From positions 1-64,000 of the forward strand of contig NZ_BSDJ01000023.1 of NCBI RefSeq assembly GCF_027925525.1: a stretch of DNA of 64,000 bases, given 5' to 3'. A program made the translations under genes and the position numbers. The DNA comes from Paenibacillus tyrphae. GTDB taxonomy: Bacteria; Bacillota; Bacilli; Paenibacillales; NBRC-103111. Below the pieces are notes generated by a model. The model had not been told where the DNA came from. It saw nothing but the letters and a program-made list of their open reading frames with translations, and ran no database searches. Shown here one piece after another: positions 15,193 through 23,976 of the stretch; positions within the stretch are counted from its first letter, which is position 1, and each line of letters opens with the position of its first letter.

Positions 15193-16467
15193 GTGAAAAA
15201 ATATGTGAATTCCCCGACCGCCTTCGCCTTGGGCATGCTCGCCATGATGATCCCGACTCAAGCGTTCAGTTCGTTCTACAGCTACTACTACGTGGAGAAG
15301 CTGGGGCTTAGCGTAGGGCTTGCCACGCTCGCAAGAACGATTTACTTGATCTGGGATGCGCTTAACCAGCCCTTGTTTGGCTATTTATCCGACCGGACGC
15401 GTAGCCGCTTCGGACGGCGCAAGCCGTGGATCGTAGGGGCCGTCCCGCTGTTCATGCTGACGTTCGTTATGGTGTTTGCCGTCCCGGACGGCTTGTCCGG
15501 CTACAGCTTGTTCGCCTGGTTTCTGGTCGCGCTCGTGCTGTTCGAGAGCGTATCCGCCATTCTGTGGGTGAATTACGGCGCTTTGTTCCCGGAGTTGTTC
15601 CGGGGCGAGCGGCTGCGGGCCAAAGCATCCGCCATTCAGCAGGGCTTTCAGATCGCCGCCATCCTTATTGGCTCGGCGCTGACGCCGGTATTATTTGCCG
15701 CGATGGGCTTCGGACGGATGGCGCTTGTGTATGCCGCTGCTTTTGCCGTATTCATGCTGCTGTGCGCCGCGACCGTAAGGGAAAGCGAGGAAGCCCGCCA
15801 AGAACCGCCGCTCCGGCTGCGGGAAGCGTTCCGCGAAACGCTCAAAAACCGCGCGTTCTGGCTGTTCAATCTGGCCAATTCGTTCGCGCAGACGGTGAAC
15901 GGGCTGATCGGATCGATGATTCCGTTTTATGCCAAATACGTTCTGCGCATCCCGGAATCGCAAGTCTCCCTACTGCTTGCCTCCGTATTCGTGTCGGTTA
16001 TTCCGCTGGTTGCCGTGTGGTATTGGATCGTTCGCAAACTGGGTGCGGTCCGAAGCTGGCGGCTTTCTTTGGCTGTGTACGGATTGTCCGTCATTCCGCT
16101 GTGGTTCGGCAGCCATTTGGCGGGCGGCATCGTGGCAGGCATTGCGGTCGGGTTCGGCTTGGCGGGCTTTCTGGTAACGCCGCCCGTGCTCAGCAGCCAG
16201 ATCATCGACCGGGACTTCGAGCAGACCGGGCGTCGAAGAGAGGGCGTCTACACCGCGGTCGGCGGCTTTATTACACGTTCGAGCGGCTTGATCTCGGCGT
16301 TAGCGTTTTGGGTGGTCGGGTTGCTGCTCGGGTATGTGAGCGGGGAGCAACCGGGACCCGATCCGCAGGGCACGTTCCGCTATTTGATCAGCGTCGTTCC
16401 CTTCTGCTTGCTGGCGGTGTCGTTTCTAATTGCCTCCACCCTCCACTTCCCGGACAAGCGCGAATGA
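15193..16467 (+). CDS. GPH-family sugar:cation symporter (MFS)
   Basis: GTG 15193; upstream AAGGGGG is spaced about 15 bases, so the start is moderately sure. The 424-residue protein has about 12 hydrophobic helices. DRTRSRFGRRKPWI near residues 62-75 is the signature loop of glycoside-pentoside-hexuronide symporters, which take up glycosides with protons or sodium. No glycosidase is adjacent. The upstream cre-like site supports a sugar role. The substrate is unknown. Confidence 0.85.
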   Translation: MKKYVNSPTAFALGMLAMMIPTQAFSSFYSYYYVEKLGLSVGLATLARTIYLIWDALNQPLFGYLSDRTRSRFGRRKPWIVGAVPLFMLTFVMVFAVPDGLSGYSLFAWFLVALVLFESVSAILWVNYGALFPELFRGERLRAKASAIQQGFQIAAILIGSALTPVLFAAMGFGRMALVYAAAFAVFMLLCAATVRESEEARQEPPLRLREAFRETLKNRAFWLFNLANSFAQTVNGLIGSMIPFYAKYVLRIPESQVSLLLASVFVSVIPLVAVWYWIVRKLGAVRSWRLSLAVYGLSVIPLWFGSHLAGGIVAGIAVGFGLAGFLVTPPVLSSQIIDRDFEQTGRRREGVYTAVGGFITRSSGLISALAFWVVGLLLGYVSGEQPGPDPQGTFRYLISVVPFCLLAVSFLIASTLHFPDKRE

Positions 16468-16500
16468 AAAAAACTGCCGCGCATCAGCAGCAGTTTTCTG
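16465..16500. terminator. Bidirectional terminator between convergent genes
   Basis: AAAACTGC (16470-16477) pairs with GCAGTTTT (16490-16497), with A-rich and T-rich flanks, between convergent genes. Confidence 0.65.
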
Positions 16501-16522
16501 GGTCAATATGAGGCGATGAGAA

Positions 16523-16801
16523 TTAATTCTTGACAGGTCTGCCATCGGAATCAGTAAAACTCCCAACGGCGATCATGATAAAATCAATCAATGTCCAGAC
16601 ACCGAAGCCGCCCAAGGTAATCAGCATCAGGATGCCGGTTCCGACCTTGCCTACGTAGAAGCGGTGAACGCCAAGCGATCCCAAGAAGAAAGCCAGAAGC
16701 AGCGCGGCTACAAAGCTTTTCGGACTCTTGTCTTGATGTTGCGGTGTAGTATAATCCACAGTAATTCCTCCATTAACAACAGTAAATTTTGAAATGCTCA
16801 T
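16523..16801 (-). CDS. TM2-domain membrane protein
   Basis: This 92-residue protein has two hydrophobic helices (FVAALLLAFFLGSLGVHRFY and a second near residues 60-78) and the TM2 signature with GVHRFYVGK and a DF dipeptide (TLIDFIM) in helix two. TM2 proteins are small and widespread, with no agreed function. ATG 16801 is taken as start; the initial 20 residues are less conserved, so an internal start is possible. Confidence 0.8.
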   Translation of the reverse strand: MSISKFTVVNGGITVDYTTPQHQDKSPKSFVAALLLAFFLGSLGVHRFYVGKVGTGILMLITLGGFGVWTLIDFIMIAVGSFTDSDGRPVKN

Positions 16802-16892
16802 TTGTATCTATCGGCAGGCGCTTATCCAAAAGTTAGTTCTCTTTTCTAAATAATTCTTAATAATTGCAGTTTATTTTTGCCGGCGGCGATAT

Positions 16893-16921
16893 TTGCCTTT
16901 ACGTACGGAATGTGGTAAAAT
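16893..16921 (+). promoter_or_regulatory. Vegetative promoter of the cold-shock gene
   Basis: TTGCCT (16893-16898), a 17-base spacer and TAAAAT (16916-16921). Transcription would start near 16928, giving a 5' leader of about 137 bases before the cold-shock start codon, a length typical of csp mRNAs. Confidence 0.6.
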
Positions 16922-16948
16922 GAAATAAATGTTTATAAATGAAACCGG

Positions 16949-17010
16949 AATTCACATATTGAAAAAGGTGACATTTTTTACATGATACTTTTTTCAATGT
17001 GTGAATTTTT
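16949..17010 (+). promoter_or_regulatory. Hairpin in the cold-shock mRNA leader
   Basis: AATTCACA-N-ATTGAAAAA pairs imperfectly with TTTTTTCAATGTGTGAATT within the predicted leader and is followed by a run of six T. It could be a temperature-responsive fold or an attenuator. The short inner T-rich and A-rich stretches would be unstable in the warm. Confidence 0.5.
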
Positions 17011-17064
17011 TAATTTTGGTTAAAAATGAGCATATTAAATTTATTAATTGTGGAGGTCACACCC

Positions 17065-17268
17065 ATGCAAACAGGTACAGTAAAATGGTTTAACGCAGAG
17101 AAAGGCTACGGCTTCATCGAAGTTGAAGGCGGCAGCGACGTATTCGTGCACTTCAGCGCGATCCAAGGCGAAGGCTTCAAGTCCCTGGACGAAGGCCAAC
17201 GCGTTGAATTCAACGTTGTTCAAGGCAACCGCGGACCGCAAGCCGAGAACGTTGTAAAAGTTTACTAA
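17065..17268 (+). CDS. cspA: Cold-shock protein, CspA family
   Basis: TGGAGG sits 8 bases before ATG 17065; 67 residues, the standard length. RNP1-like KGYGFIEV and RNP2-like VFVHFSAI are both present, defining the single OB-fold that binds single-stranded RNA and DNA and melts mRNA structure. A long structured leader precedes it and a YdjO-like cold-inducible protein follows. The symbol is given by family; the genome may hold several paralogues. Confidence 0.92.
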   Translation: MQTGTVKWFNAEKGYGFIEVEGGSDVFVHFSAIQGEGFKSLDEGQRVEFNVVQGNRGPQAENVVKVY

Positions 17269-17277
17269 GCAGCAAGC

Positions 17278-17312
17278 CCGCTTCTAACGCAAGTTAGGGG
17301 CGGTTTTTCTTT
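17278..17312 (+). terminator. Terminator after the cold-shock gene
   Basis: CCGCTTCTAAC (17278-17288) pairs with GTTAGGGGCGG (17293-17303) and is followed by five T. Confidence 0.75.
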
Positions 17313-17335
17313 TAGTATTGAGATCGGAAAGGGGA

Positions 17336-17569
17336 ATGGCCGTGAATTATCGTAAAAAGATGTTTGAGGAAGTCCCCAAGGAAGAGACCAAGATCTGGTC
17401 CTGTACGAAAGAAGACTGCAACGGGTGGATGCGGGACAATTTTATGTTCGAGCATAACCCGACGTGTCCGTTGTGCCAGTCCCCTATGGTTAGCGATACG
17501 AGAATGCTGCCGGTGCTGGTAAATTCGGCGCCGGATCAACGTCCGGTCAAGACCGGGCAAGAGGAATAG
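17336..17569 (+). CDS. YdjO-like cold-inducible zinc-binding protein
   Basis: ATG 17336 lies just after AAAGGGG; 77 residues. WSCTKEDCNGWMRDNF and CPLCQSPM give two Cys pairs that would bind zinc, as in the YdjO family of Bacillus. It follows cspA across a terminator by 67 bases, an association also seen in relatives. The molecular role is not established. Confidence 0.8.
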   Translation: MAVNYRKKMFEEVPKEETKIWSCTKEDCNGWMRDNFMFEHNPTCPLCQSPMVSDTRMLPVLVNSAPDQRPVKTGQEE

Positions 17570-17583
17570 GCACGAATTTGACA

Positions 17584-17624
17584 GCCGCCGTTCAAGTTGT
17601 TAACTTGGATGGGCGGTCTTTTTT
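17584..17624 (+). terminator. Terminator
   Basis: CCGCC...CAAGTT pairs with AACTTG...GGCGG and is followed by TCTTTTTT, just before the methyltransferase gene. Confidence 0.75.
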
Positions 17625-17645
17625 GTTCCGAGTGAGGTGATGAGG

Positions 17646-18257
17646 ATGCTCGAATGGACGGGAGAGCGAATTATTCCGAAGCAGATGAAGCCGACGAACG
17701 GCATGCTGCTGGAGCATATCGCGAGATATTATTTTGCTGCTCCTTATGTGCAGGGGCGAGTACTGGACATTGCATGCGGAACCGGGTACGGGAGCCATAT
17801 GACGGCCAAGGAGCGGAAGCGGGAAGTGACGGAAATCGTCGCCGTCGACAACGATGAGGAGACGCTGCGGTACGCAAGCCGGGAGTACCATCATCAGAAG
17901 GTGACGTATGTGCAAGGGGACGCGACGGACCCGGGGCTTCCGGAGCGGCTCGGCCTGTTCGATACGATCTTGAGCTTTGAAACGATCGAGCACTTGGAGG
18001 ACGACAGGGCGTTTATAGACAACCTCTACCGCATGCTGAAGCCGGGAGGAATCTTGGTCCTGTCCAGCCCGTTCGGCCGGGGGCGGGGCATGCCGACCAG
18101 CGAACCGTTTCACGTCCACCAGCTGACACCCAGCGAGTTCGAGGAGCTGTTCACCGGATTTGGCGAGGTGGACATCTACTACCAGCGGGGCGTGACCTTC
18201 GAGAAGCCGCGGGACGGCATCCGGTATTTTATCGGCGTGGCGGTGTGCCGGAAGTAG
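17646..18257 (+). CDS. Class I SAM-dependent methyltransferase
   Basis: GAGGTG at 17634-17639 favours ATG 17646; starts at 17637 or 17640 are possible. About 203 residues with motif I VLDIACGTGYGS, an acidic end of strand 2 (AVDNDEETL), motif II-like LFDTILSFETIEHL and post-motif MLKPGGILVLSSP. It transfers methyl from SAM to an unknown acceptor. WTGERIIP at the N-terminus is also seen in bacterial methyltransferases linked to cell-surface sugars, but no such cluster is next to it here. Confidence 0.85.
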   Translation: MLEWTGERIIPKQMKPTNGMLLEHIARYYFAAPYVQGRVLDIACGTGYGSHMTAKERKREVTEIVAVDNDEETLRYASREYHHQKVTYVQGDATDPGLPERLGLFDTILSFETIEHLEDDRAFIDNLYRMLKPGGILVLSSPFGRGRGMPTSEPFHVHQLTPSEFEELFTGFGEVDIYYQRGVTFEKPRDGIRYFIGVAVCRK

Positions 18258-18312
18258 CTGGGACCTCATTCCTCCACTTTTCAAAAGGGGCGCCCTTCTG
18301 ATACATTGTTAT

Positions 18313-18325
18313 CACGAGATTTCGA
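18313..18325 (+). promoter_or_regulatory. Possible half-site for the AraC-type response regulator
   Basis: CACGAGATTTCGA, 61 bases before the response-regulator start, resembles the direct-repeat unit CATGAGGATTTCGA at 35346-35359 upstream of the mgl operon, with one substitution and one missing base. A shared binding site is speculative. Confidence 0.25.
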
Positions 18326-18385
18326 AAACCTGCCGAAGCCGGGAGGCGCAAGCTCCCGCAGCGGCGCAAAGTGAGGCCGTGACCG

Positions 18386-20035
18386 ATGTATAAGCTCATG
18401 CTTGTGGAAGACGAAGAGGATGTGCGCGAAGGCATCCTGCGGGAGATCGACTGGGCCCGCCACGGATTCGAAGTGATCGAAACCGCGGAAAACGGTCAGG
18501 AGGCGGCGGAGCTGTTCGAACGGCAGGTGCCGGACGTGGTCGTCACCGACATCCGCATGCCGTTTATGGACGGGCTGCAGCTGGCGGCGTGGATCAGGCA
18601 GCGGTATGAAGCGACGAAGATTGTCATCCTGACCGGTTTCGACGAGTTCGAATATGCGCAAAAAGCGGTCAAGCTGCATATCGACGAATATGTGCTCAAG
18701 CCGTATTCGGCGCAGGAGCTGATCGACGTGCTGGCGAAGATCAAGCGCCGGATTGACGAGGAAGCGGCGGAGAAGGAAAACGTCCAGACGCTGCAGGAGC
18801 ACTACCGCAGAAGTCTGCCCGTGCTGCGTGAGGTTTTTCTGGCCTCGCTGGTCGCACGGAAGCTGCCGCGGCGCGAAATCGAGGAGAAATGCCGGAGCTA
18901 CGATCTGGAGCTAGCAGCGGACGCCTACGTCGTATCCGTCATCAGCATGGATACCGGCGAGGATACGGAGGGAGCAGCCGAAGCCTCGCTGAGAGCTTCG
19001 AAGGATATGGAGCTAAAACGCTTCGCCGTGCTGAACATTGCCGAAGAAATCGTTGAGAAGCACCGCTTGGGGCGGGTGTTTTTGCATAACGATTATTTGG
19101 TGCTTTTGACGGTAGCCGGACAGGTACAGGAGGGCGAAGCTTCCGCGCTTAAGAAAACGCTTACGGTGCTGGAGGACTTCCGGCAGAGCATTGAGAAATA
19201 TTTGAAATTCACCGTCACGATCGGCGTTGGCACCGTATGCGGCGACCTGACGGACGTGTCCTATTCGTACAAGGATGCGGTCCTGGCACTAGATTACCGC
19301 GGCATTCTCGGCAGTAACCGGATCATTTGTATTGACGACGTGGAGACACGTTTCGTCGAGAAGCTGCGCTTCGACGAATTGAAGGAGCATGCATTGATCC
19401 GCTGTCTGAAGGTCGGCACCCCGCAGGAAATTCAGGAGACGGTAGACGGCTTGTTCCACGGCATCGGCGAAACGCAGGTGTCGTTCAAGGATTACCAGAT
19501 TTACTTGATGGAAATGTTAACCGCCATTCTCAAAGCGGCGAAAGATGCGAACGTCGATTTGGATGCGGTGCTCGGGACGGATTTCGTGCCGTTCGCGGAG
19601 CTGCACAAATTCGCGAGCCTGCAGGAAGCGAAGAGCCGCATTCTCGGGCTGTGCACCGCCATCATGAACAGCATCGCAAGCCAGCGACAGTATACGTACA
19701 AATCGCTGGTGGAGCAGGCGATCGAGTATACGAAGAGCCATTTCCACGAGACCGACATTTCGATCCAGAAAGTATGCAGCCATCTGCATATCAGTGCGGG
19801 CTATTTCAGCAGCATTTTCAAGAAAGAGTCGAAAATGACATTCGTCAACTATCTGATGCACATTCGGATGGAAGCGGCGAAGGAGTTGCTGCGGACGACC
19901 GACCTCAAAGCGTTTGAGATCGCCGAGCGGGTCGGGTACGCGGAGCCGAACTACTTCAGCTTCAGCTTCCGCAAGCATGTAGGCGTCTCGCCGAAGGAAT
20001 ACCGCAGCGCCGCCGTGGAGGGACAGCGCGGATGA
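18386..20035 (+). CDS. YesN-type response regulator (receiver plus AraC DNA-binding domain)
   Basis: ATG 18386; 549 residues. Residues 1-120 form a receiver domain with phospho-acceptor Asp55 in VVVTDIRMP and Lys in YVLKPYS. A long middle region follows, and residues about 440-545 contain two helix-turn-helix motifs of the AraC type, ending VGYAEPNYFSFSFRKHVGVSPKEYR. It overlaps the kinase gene by four bases (ATGA), so the two are translationally coupled. Such regulators usually activate sugar uptake or polysaccharide genes when their kinase phosphorylates them. Confidence 0.93.
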   Translation: MYKLMLVEDEEDVREGILREIDWARHGFEVIETAENGQEAAELFERQVPDVVVTDIRMPFMDGLQLAAWIRQRYEATKIVILTGFDEFEYAQKAVKLHIDEYVLKPYSAQELIDVLAKIKRRIDEEAAEKENVQTLQEHYRRSLPVLREVFLASLVARKLPRREIEEKCRSYDLELAADAYVVSVISMDTGEDTEGAAEASLRASKDMELKRFAVLNIAEEIVEKHRLGRVFLHNDYLVLLTVAGQVQEGEASALKKTLTVLEDFRQSIEKYLKFTVTIGVGTVCGDLTDVSYSYKDAVLALDYRGILGSNRIICIDDVETRFVEKLRFDELKEHALIRCLKVGTPQEIQETVDGLFHGIGETQVSFKDYQIYLMEMLTAILKAAKDANVDLDAVLGTDFVPFAELHKFASLQEAKSRILGLCTAIMNSIASQRQYTYKSLVEQAIEYTKSHFHETDISIQKVCSHLHISAGYFSSIFKKESKMTFVNYLMHIRMEAAKELLRTTDLKAFEIAERVGYAEPNYFSFSFRKHVGVSPKEYRSAAVEGQRG

Positions 20036-21825
20036 AGTGGGTGACCCGGGGGCTTCGGCGGATGGCCGCATCCGTTGTCTACACGTGGAAGGTCAAGAGC
20101 ATTCAGGTGATCATCACCGCGTCGTTTACGCTGCTGACGCTTCTTGTTATAGCGTTCGTCAGCGTGATGCTGTACAACAAATTTACGAAGACGGCGGAGC
20201 AGAACACGTTTCTCAGCAATGAACAGATCGTCGCGCAGGTCAAGTACAACCTCGAAAATTACTTGCAAAATATGTCGCAGGTGTTTCAGACCGTGGAGCA
20301 AAAGGTGTGGATGAATTCCATCGTGTCGGGCGAACGGCTGACCGATCAGCTCGGGATGATTCTGGACAGCCGCACGGATATCGTATCGATGGCGCTGTTT
20401 ACGGCGGACGGCGAGTCGATTGCGGGACTTCCGGTCATGGACATGCGCAAAAACACGAAGCTGACCGAGCAGAGCTGGTTCAAGACGGCGCTGGAGAACC
20501 CGAACCATCTGACCTTCTCGCTGCCGCACATCCAGAACCTGTACAAGGGTAAATACACGTGGGTCGTGTCCATGAGCAAGCAGATTACGATCGAACGCGG
20601 CGGCCAGAAGCAGAACGCCGTGCTGCTCGTCGACTTCAACTTCAAGACGATCGACGACCTGTGCCGCCGGGTCAGCCTGGGGAAGAAAGGCTACGTGTAC
20701 ATCATCGACGAGTCCGCAGGCAACATCGTGTACCACCCTCAGCAGCAGCTCATTTATATCGGCCTGAAATACGAGAATGTGGAGCAGGCGCTCAAATATA
20801 CGTACGGCAACTATCTTGATTCGTCCAGCGGCGACAAGCGGCTGATTACCATCGCAACGGTCAACAACATCGGCTGGAAAATCATCGGCGTTTCTTATAT
20901 GGACGAAATCGTGACCGCTAAAAAGGAAATCGGCGGCTTCATCGCCTGGCTGCTGCTGTTTGTCGTCGTCTTCGTGCTGCTGATCTCGGCGTTCATGTCG
21001 GCCAAAATTTCGCAGCCGATCCGCCGTCTGGAGCGTTCGATGAGCAAGGTGGAGCAGGGCGTGTTCGACATTCACATCCAGGTGCAGGGCGACGACGAGG
21101 TGGGGCGGCTGTCGCGCCGGTTCAACTATATGGTGGCCCGTATCCGCGAGCTGATGGGCCAAATCATCCGCGAGCAGGAAGCGAAGCGTAGAGGCGAGCT
21201 TGAGGTGCTGCAGGCGCAGATTCACCCTCATTTTCTTTATAATACGCTGAATTCCGTCGTGCGGCTTGCCGGCGGAGGCAAGAGCGAAGAGGTCATTACG
21301 ATGATTACGGCGCTGTCGAAGTTTTTCCGCATCAGCCTCAGCAAAGGCCAGACCGTCATCTCCGTACAGGACGAGTTGGAGCATGTCCGCAATTATTTGA
21401 TTATCCAGAAAATGCGGTACAAGAACAAATTCGAGTTCGCGATCGACGCGGAGCCGGAGGTCTTGGGCTGCCGGACGCTGAAGCTGATTTTGCAGCCGAT
21501 CGTGGAGAATGCGATCTACCATGGCATCGAAATGATGGCGGACGAAGGCTTCATCCGGATCACCGCGGAGCTCGTCGGGGAAAAGGTGCGGCTGCAGGTC
21601 ATCGACAACGGGCTCGGCATTCCGGCGGACAAGCTGGAACGACTGCTGACGGGCGAGGCGGCAAGCGGCGAAGGCTCTTCCGTCGGCCTCCGCAACGTGC
21701 ATGAGCGGATCCGGCTTGGCTACGGCGAGGCCTATGGGCTGGAGATCGAGAGCCAACTGGAGGAAGGCACGACGGTGACGCTGTGGATTCCGGCCGTACG
21801 AACGGAAGGGGCGGAGGAGCGATGA
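20032..21825 (+). CDS. YesM-type sensor histidine kinase
   Basis: Starts within the ATGA overlap; 597 residues. A membrane helix lies at about 22-45, an extracellular Cache-like sensor at about 50-300 and a second helix near 305-325. A HAMP domain follows (SAKISQPIRRLERSMSKVEQ), then the His_kinase block with the phospho-acceptor in QIHPHFLYNTLNS near residue 400 and a HATPase domain (IVENAIYHGIE, DNGLGIPADKL, SVGLRNVHERI). It overlaps the binding-protein gene downstream, so ligand-loaded binding protein may be its extracellular input. Confidence 0.93.
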   Translation: MKWVTRGLRRMAASVVYTWKVKSIQVIITASFTLLTLLVIAFVSVMLYNKFTKTAEQNTFLSNEQIVAQVKYNLENYLQNMSQVFQTVEQKVWMNSIVSGERLTDQLGMILDSRTDIVSMALFTADGESIAGLPVMDMRKNTKLTEQSWFKTALENPNHLTFSLPHIQNLYKGKYTWVVSMSKQITIERGGQKQNAVLLVDFNFKTIDDLCRRVSLGKKGYVYIIDESAGNIVYHPQQQLIYIGLKYENVEQALKYTYGNYLDSSSGDKRLITIATVNNIGWKIIGVSYMDEIVTAKKEIGGFIAWLLLFVVVFVLLISAFMSAKISQPIRRLERSMSKVEQGVFDIHIQVQGDDEVGRLSRRFNYMVARIRELMGQIIREQEAKRRGELEVLQAQIHPHFLYNTLNSVVRLAGGGKSEEVITMITALSKFFRISLSKGQTVISVQDELEHVRNYLIIQKMRYKNKFEFAIDAEPEVLGCRTLKLILQPIVENAIYHGIEMMADEGFIRITAELVGEKVRLQVIDNGLGIPADKLERLLTGEAASGEGSSVGLRNVHERIRLGYGEAYGLEIESQLEEGTTVTLWIPAVRTEGAEER

Positions 21826-22808
21826 TAAGGGGAAGCGCAGCGTTTCGAACGGTTCCGGTGCTGCTTGCAGCCGTGCTCTGCCTCCTGCTGCTCCCGTCTT
21901 GCGGAAGCGAGAACACCGAGCCGCACATCGCGGAGCCGAAGAAGCAAATTGCTCTCGTGCTGAAGACGCATAACAGCGATTATTGGAAAACGGTGCGTAC
22001 GGGGGCAGAAGCTGCGGCAAAAGAGTTCGGCGTCGAGCTGTCGGTCGGGGCGCCCAAGCAGGAAGAGGACGTACAGGGCCAAATTCAGCTCGTGAACGAA
22101 GCGGTCAATTATAAGCGGGATGCGCTGGTGCTGGCGGCCAACGACGATCAGGCGCTGGCGGAAGCGGCCGGGCAGGCCGCGGAGCGAGGCATGCCCGTCA
22201 TCGCCATCGACACGGAGATCGACTCGCCGCGGGTGCGCAGCTTTATCGGCATCGACAACTTCGAGGCCGGGCGCAAGGCCGGGCTCAAAATGGCGTCGCT
22301 CGTCGGAAACCGGGGCCGCATCGCAGTGATCGGCTTCAAGCCAAGCGTGAGAACGACCGAGCAGCGGGAGCGAGGTGTGCTGGACGAACTCGCCAAGCAC
22401 AGCCAGATGAAGGTGGTAGAGCAGGTCGAGTGCGCCTCGGACCCCGCTCCGTGCGCGTGGCAAATCCGTCAGCTTCTTCAGGAGCCCTTAGACGGAATCG
22501 TCGCGCTGCATGCCGTTTCGTCCATCGAGGTTGTCCGGGCGATTGGGGAGATGGGGCTGGAAGGAAAAGTAAAAGCCGTCACGTTCGACAGCACGGCCGA
22601 AAACATCGAATCGCTGCAGGATGGCGTCATTCAGGCGACGATTATCCAGAATCCGTTCAGCATGGGCTATCTGGGCGTCAAATATGCGGTGGAAGCCTTG
22701 GAGGGCAAGAAAGTGCCCGCCCGCTTCGATACCGGAACGAAGGTGATCGATCAGGACAACATGTTCTGGTCGGACAACCAGAAACTGTTGTTTCCTTTTG
22801 TGAAGTGA
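21822..22808 (+). CDS. Sugar-binding lipoprotein, sensory partner of the kinase (Peripla_BP_4 type)
   Basis: ATG 21822 overlaps the kinase stop (ATGA); 328 residues. The lipobox LLPSC lies near residue 26, followed by a RbsB/XylF-like two-lobe fold: IALVLKTHNSDYWKTV, ALVLAANDDQALAEAAGQA, PVIAIDTEID, GFKPSVRTTEQRERG and VTFDSTAENIESL. No permease or ATPase follows, so it is not part of an obvious transporter. Being the third overlapping gene of a regulator/kinase operon, it most likely presents a sugar to the kinase, as XylFII does for LytS/YesN in Clostridium. Confidence 0.88.
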   Translation: MIRGSAAFRTVPVLLAAVLCLLLLPSCGSENTEPHIAEPKKQIALVLKTHNSDYWKTVRTGAEAAAKEFGVELSVGAPKQEEDVQGQIQLVNEAVNYKRDALVLAANDDQALAEAAGQAAERGMPVIAIDTEIDSPRVRSFIGIDNFEAGRKAGLKMASLVGNRGRIAVIGFKPSVRTTEQRERGVLDELAKHSQMKVVEQVECASDPAPCAWQIRQLLQEPLDGIVALHAVSSIEVVRAIGEMGLEGKVKAVTFDSTAENIESLQDGVIQATIIQNPFSMGYLGVKYAVEALEGKKVPARFDTGTKVIDQDNMFWSDNQKLLFPFVK

Positions 22809-22848
22809 AAAAATGGAGAGGGCGGCCGCCTAAACGGTTGCTCTCTCC
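22808..22848. terminator. Terminator between convergent operons
   Basis: GGAGAG (22815-22820) pairs with CTCTCC (22843-22848 region), with additional GC pairing inside. The minus-strand reading ends in TTTTTT, so it best serves the leftward heme-oxygenase operon. Confidence 0.55.
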
Positions 22849-22855
22849 TGCTTCA

Positions 22856-23176
22856 TCAGCCTGCGGCGATGGGCTGTCTTACGATTTTGACGTCATAGAA
22901 CGAGATTTTGTTGGAAATAATATAATCCGGCATGCCTCCGCGGTGAGAGTGCGCCTCCCGGAACGCTTCGCTGTGGGTCCACGCTTGAAAATCCTCTTTT
23001 TTGTTCCAGCGGGTACTGATCGTCACCTCGTCGTATTCGGGTGTATTTTCCGTCAGCAGCACCTCCAGGCCGAGAAAGCCTTCCATATATTCCACTTTTC
23101 CGACCTTGTCGAACCGTTCGATCAGCTTATGCGCGTTGCCCTTCGTGATGTGGGATGTATTCGTTACAATGACCAT
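22856..23176 (-). CDS. isdG: IsdG-family heme-degrading monooxygenase
   Basis: ATG 23176 has AAGGAGG upstream; 106 residues. The N-terminus [19 protein letters not shown] contains the conserved Asn. [11 protein letters not shown] supplies the Trp and FREAHSH the heme-ligand His, the Asn-Trp-His set of IsdG/IsdI/HmoA-type dimeric heme oxygenases that open heme and release iron. The start overlaps the ATPase gene by 13 bases at the end of a Fur-controlled transporter operon, giving uptake coupled to degradation. An HmoA-like name would be equally acceptable. Confidence 0.88.
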   Translation of the reverse strand: MVIVTNTSHITKGNAHKLIERFDKVGKVEYMEGFLGLEVLLTENTPEYDEVTISTRWNKKEDFQAWTHSEAFREAHSHRGGMPDYIISNKISFYDVKIVRQPIAAG

Positions 23177-23976
23177 GTGATTTCCTCCTTAGGTTTACAG
23201 GTTTTTCGAATCGGGATGATGACAGGATAGTCGTCGTCGAAGGCGACTTTGGCTTCGATGGCGTACACGTCCTGCAAAAATTGCGGACTGATGATTTCTT
23301 TCGGATTTCCGGACCCTACCACGCGTCCGTGCTTCATCGCGATGAGATAATCGCAATAATTGGCGGCCTGCTGAAGATCGTGCAGCACCATGACAATCGT
23401 CAGCCGGTGCGTCTGATTGATCCTTTGCAGCATTTCCATTACATCGAGCTGATGGGCGAGATCCAGATAAGTGGTAGGCTCATCCAACAGCAGAATATTC
23501 GTTTTTTGGGCCAAGGCCATGGCGATCCGGACTTTTTGCTGCTCACCTCCCGATAAAGTGTGGAACATTTGCTGCTCTGCCTTTGCGGTGCCCGTTATGT
23601 CCAGCGCCCAATCGATAATTCGCTCGTCGTCTGCCGTCATACGGTCGAACATACGTTTGTATGGGGAACGGCCGTAAGCGACCAGTTCCCGCACGGTCAG
23701 CTCGGGAAGCTGGCCTTTGGATTGGGTAAGCATCGCTACGGTTTGGGCGAACTCCATCGATTTATAGGTCTTGGCCTGTCGGTTATGAACGTATACCTCT
23801 CCCTGATCGGCTTTCAGCAATTGCGCTATAATTTTTAATAGAGTGGATTTTCCGGAGCCGTTAGGCCCGACGATAGCCGTCAGCTTGCCTTTCGGGATCG
23901 AGACCGTAACGTCCCGAAGCCGGAAGGCGCCGACATGGAATTCCAGATGGTCCGTATGAATAGCGGTGGCGGTCAT
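23164..23976 (-). CDS. Iron/heme ABC transporter ATPase (FecE/HmuV type)
   Basis: ATG 23976 overlaps the permease stop (TGATG), which fixes the start; 270 residues. Walker [10 protein letters not shown], signature LSGGEQQKV, Walker B ILLLDEPT and the switch His in [11 protein letters not shown] are all present. The C-terminal part ([20 protein letters not shown]) is typical of siderophore/heme importers. It energises uptake with the neighbouring FecCD-type permease and binding protein. Confidence 0.92.
   Translation of the reverse strand: MTATAIHTDHLEFHVGAFRLRDVTVSIPKGKLTAIVGPNGSGKSTLLKIIAQLLKADQGEVYVHNRQAKTYKSMEFAQTVAMLTQSKGQLPELTVRELVAYGRSPYKRMFDRMTADDERIIDWALDITGTAKAEQQMFHTLSGGEQQKVRIAMALAQKTNILLLDEPTTYLDLAHQLDVMEMLQRINQTHRLTIVMVLHDLQQAANYCDYLIAMKHGRVVGSGNPKEIISPQFLQDVYAIEAKVAFDDDYPVIIPIRKTCKPKEEITWSL

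Noticed and set aside
19951-22020. 689-codon frame antisense to the kinase and regulator
   Set aside because: Arises from GC-rich codon structure of the real genes opposite; Arg/His/Asp-rich, no domain or start signals.
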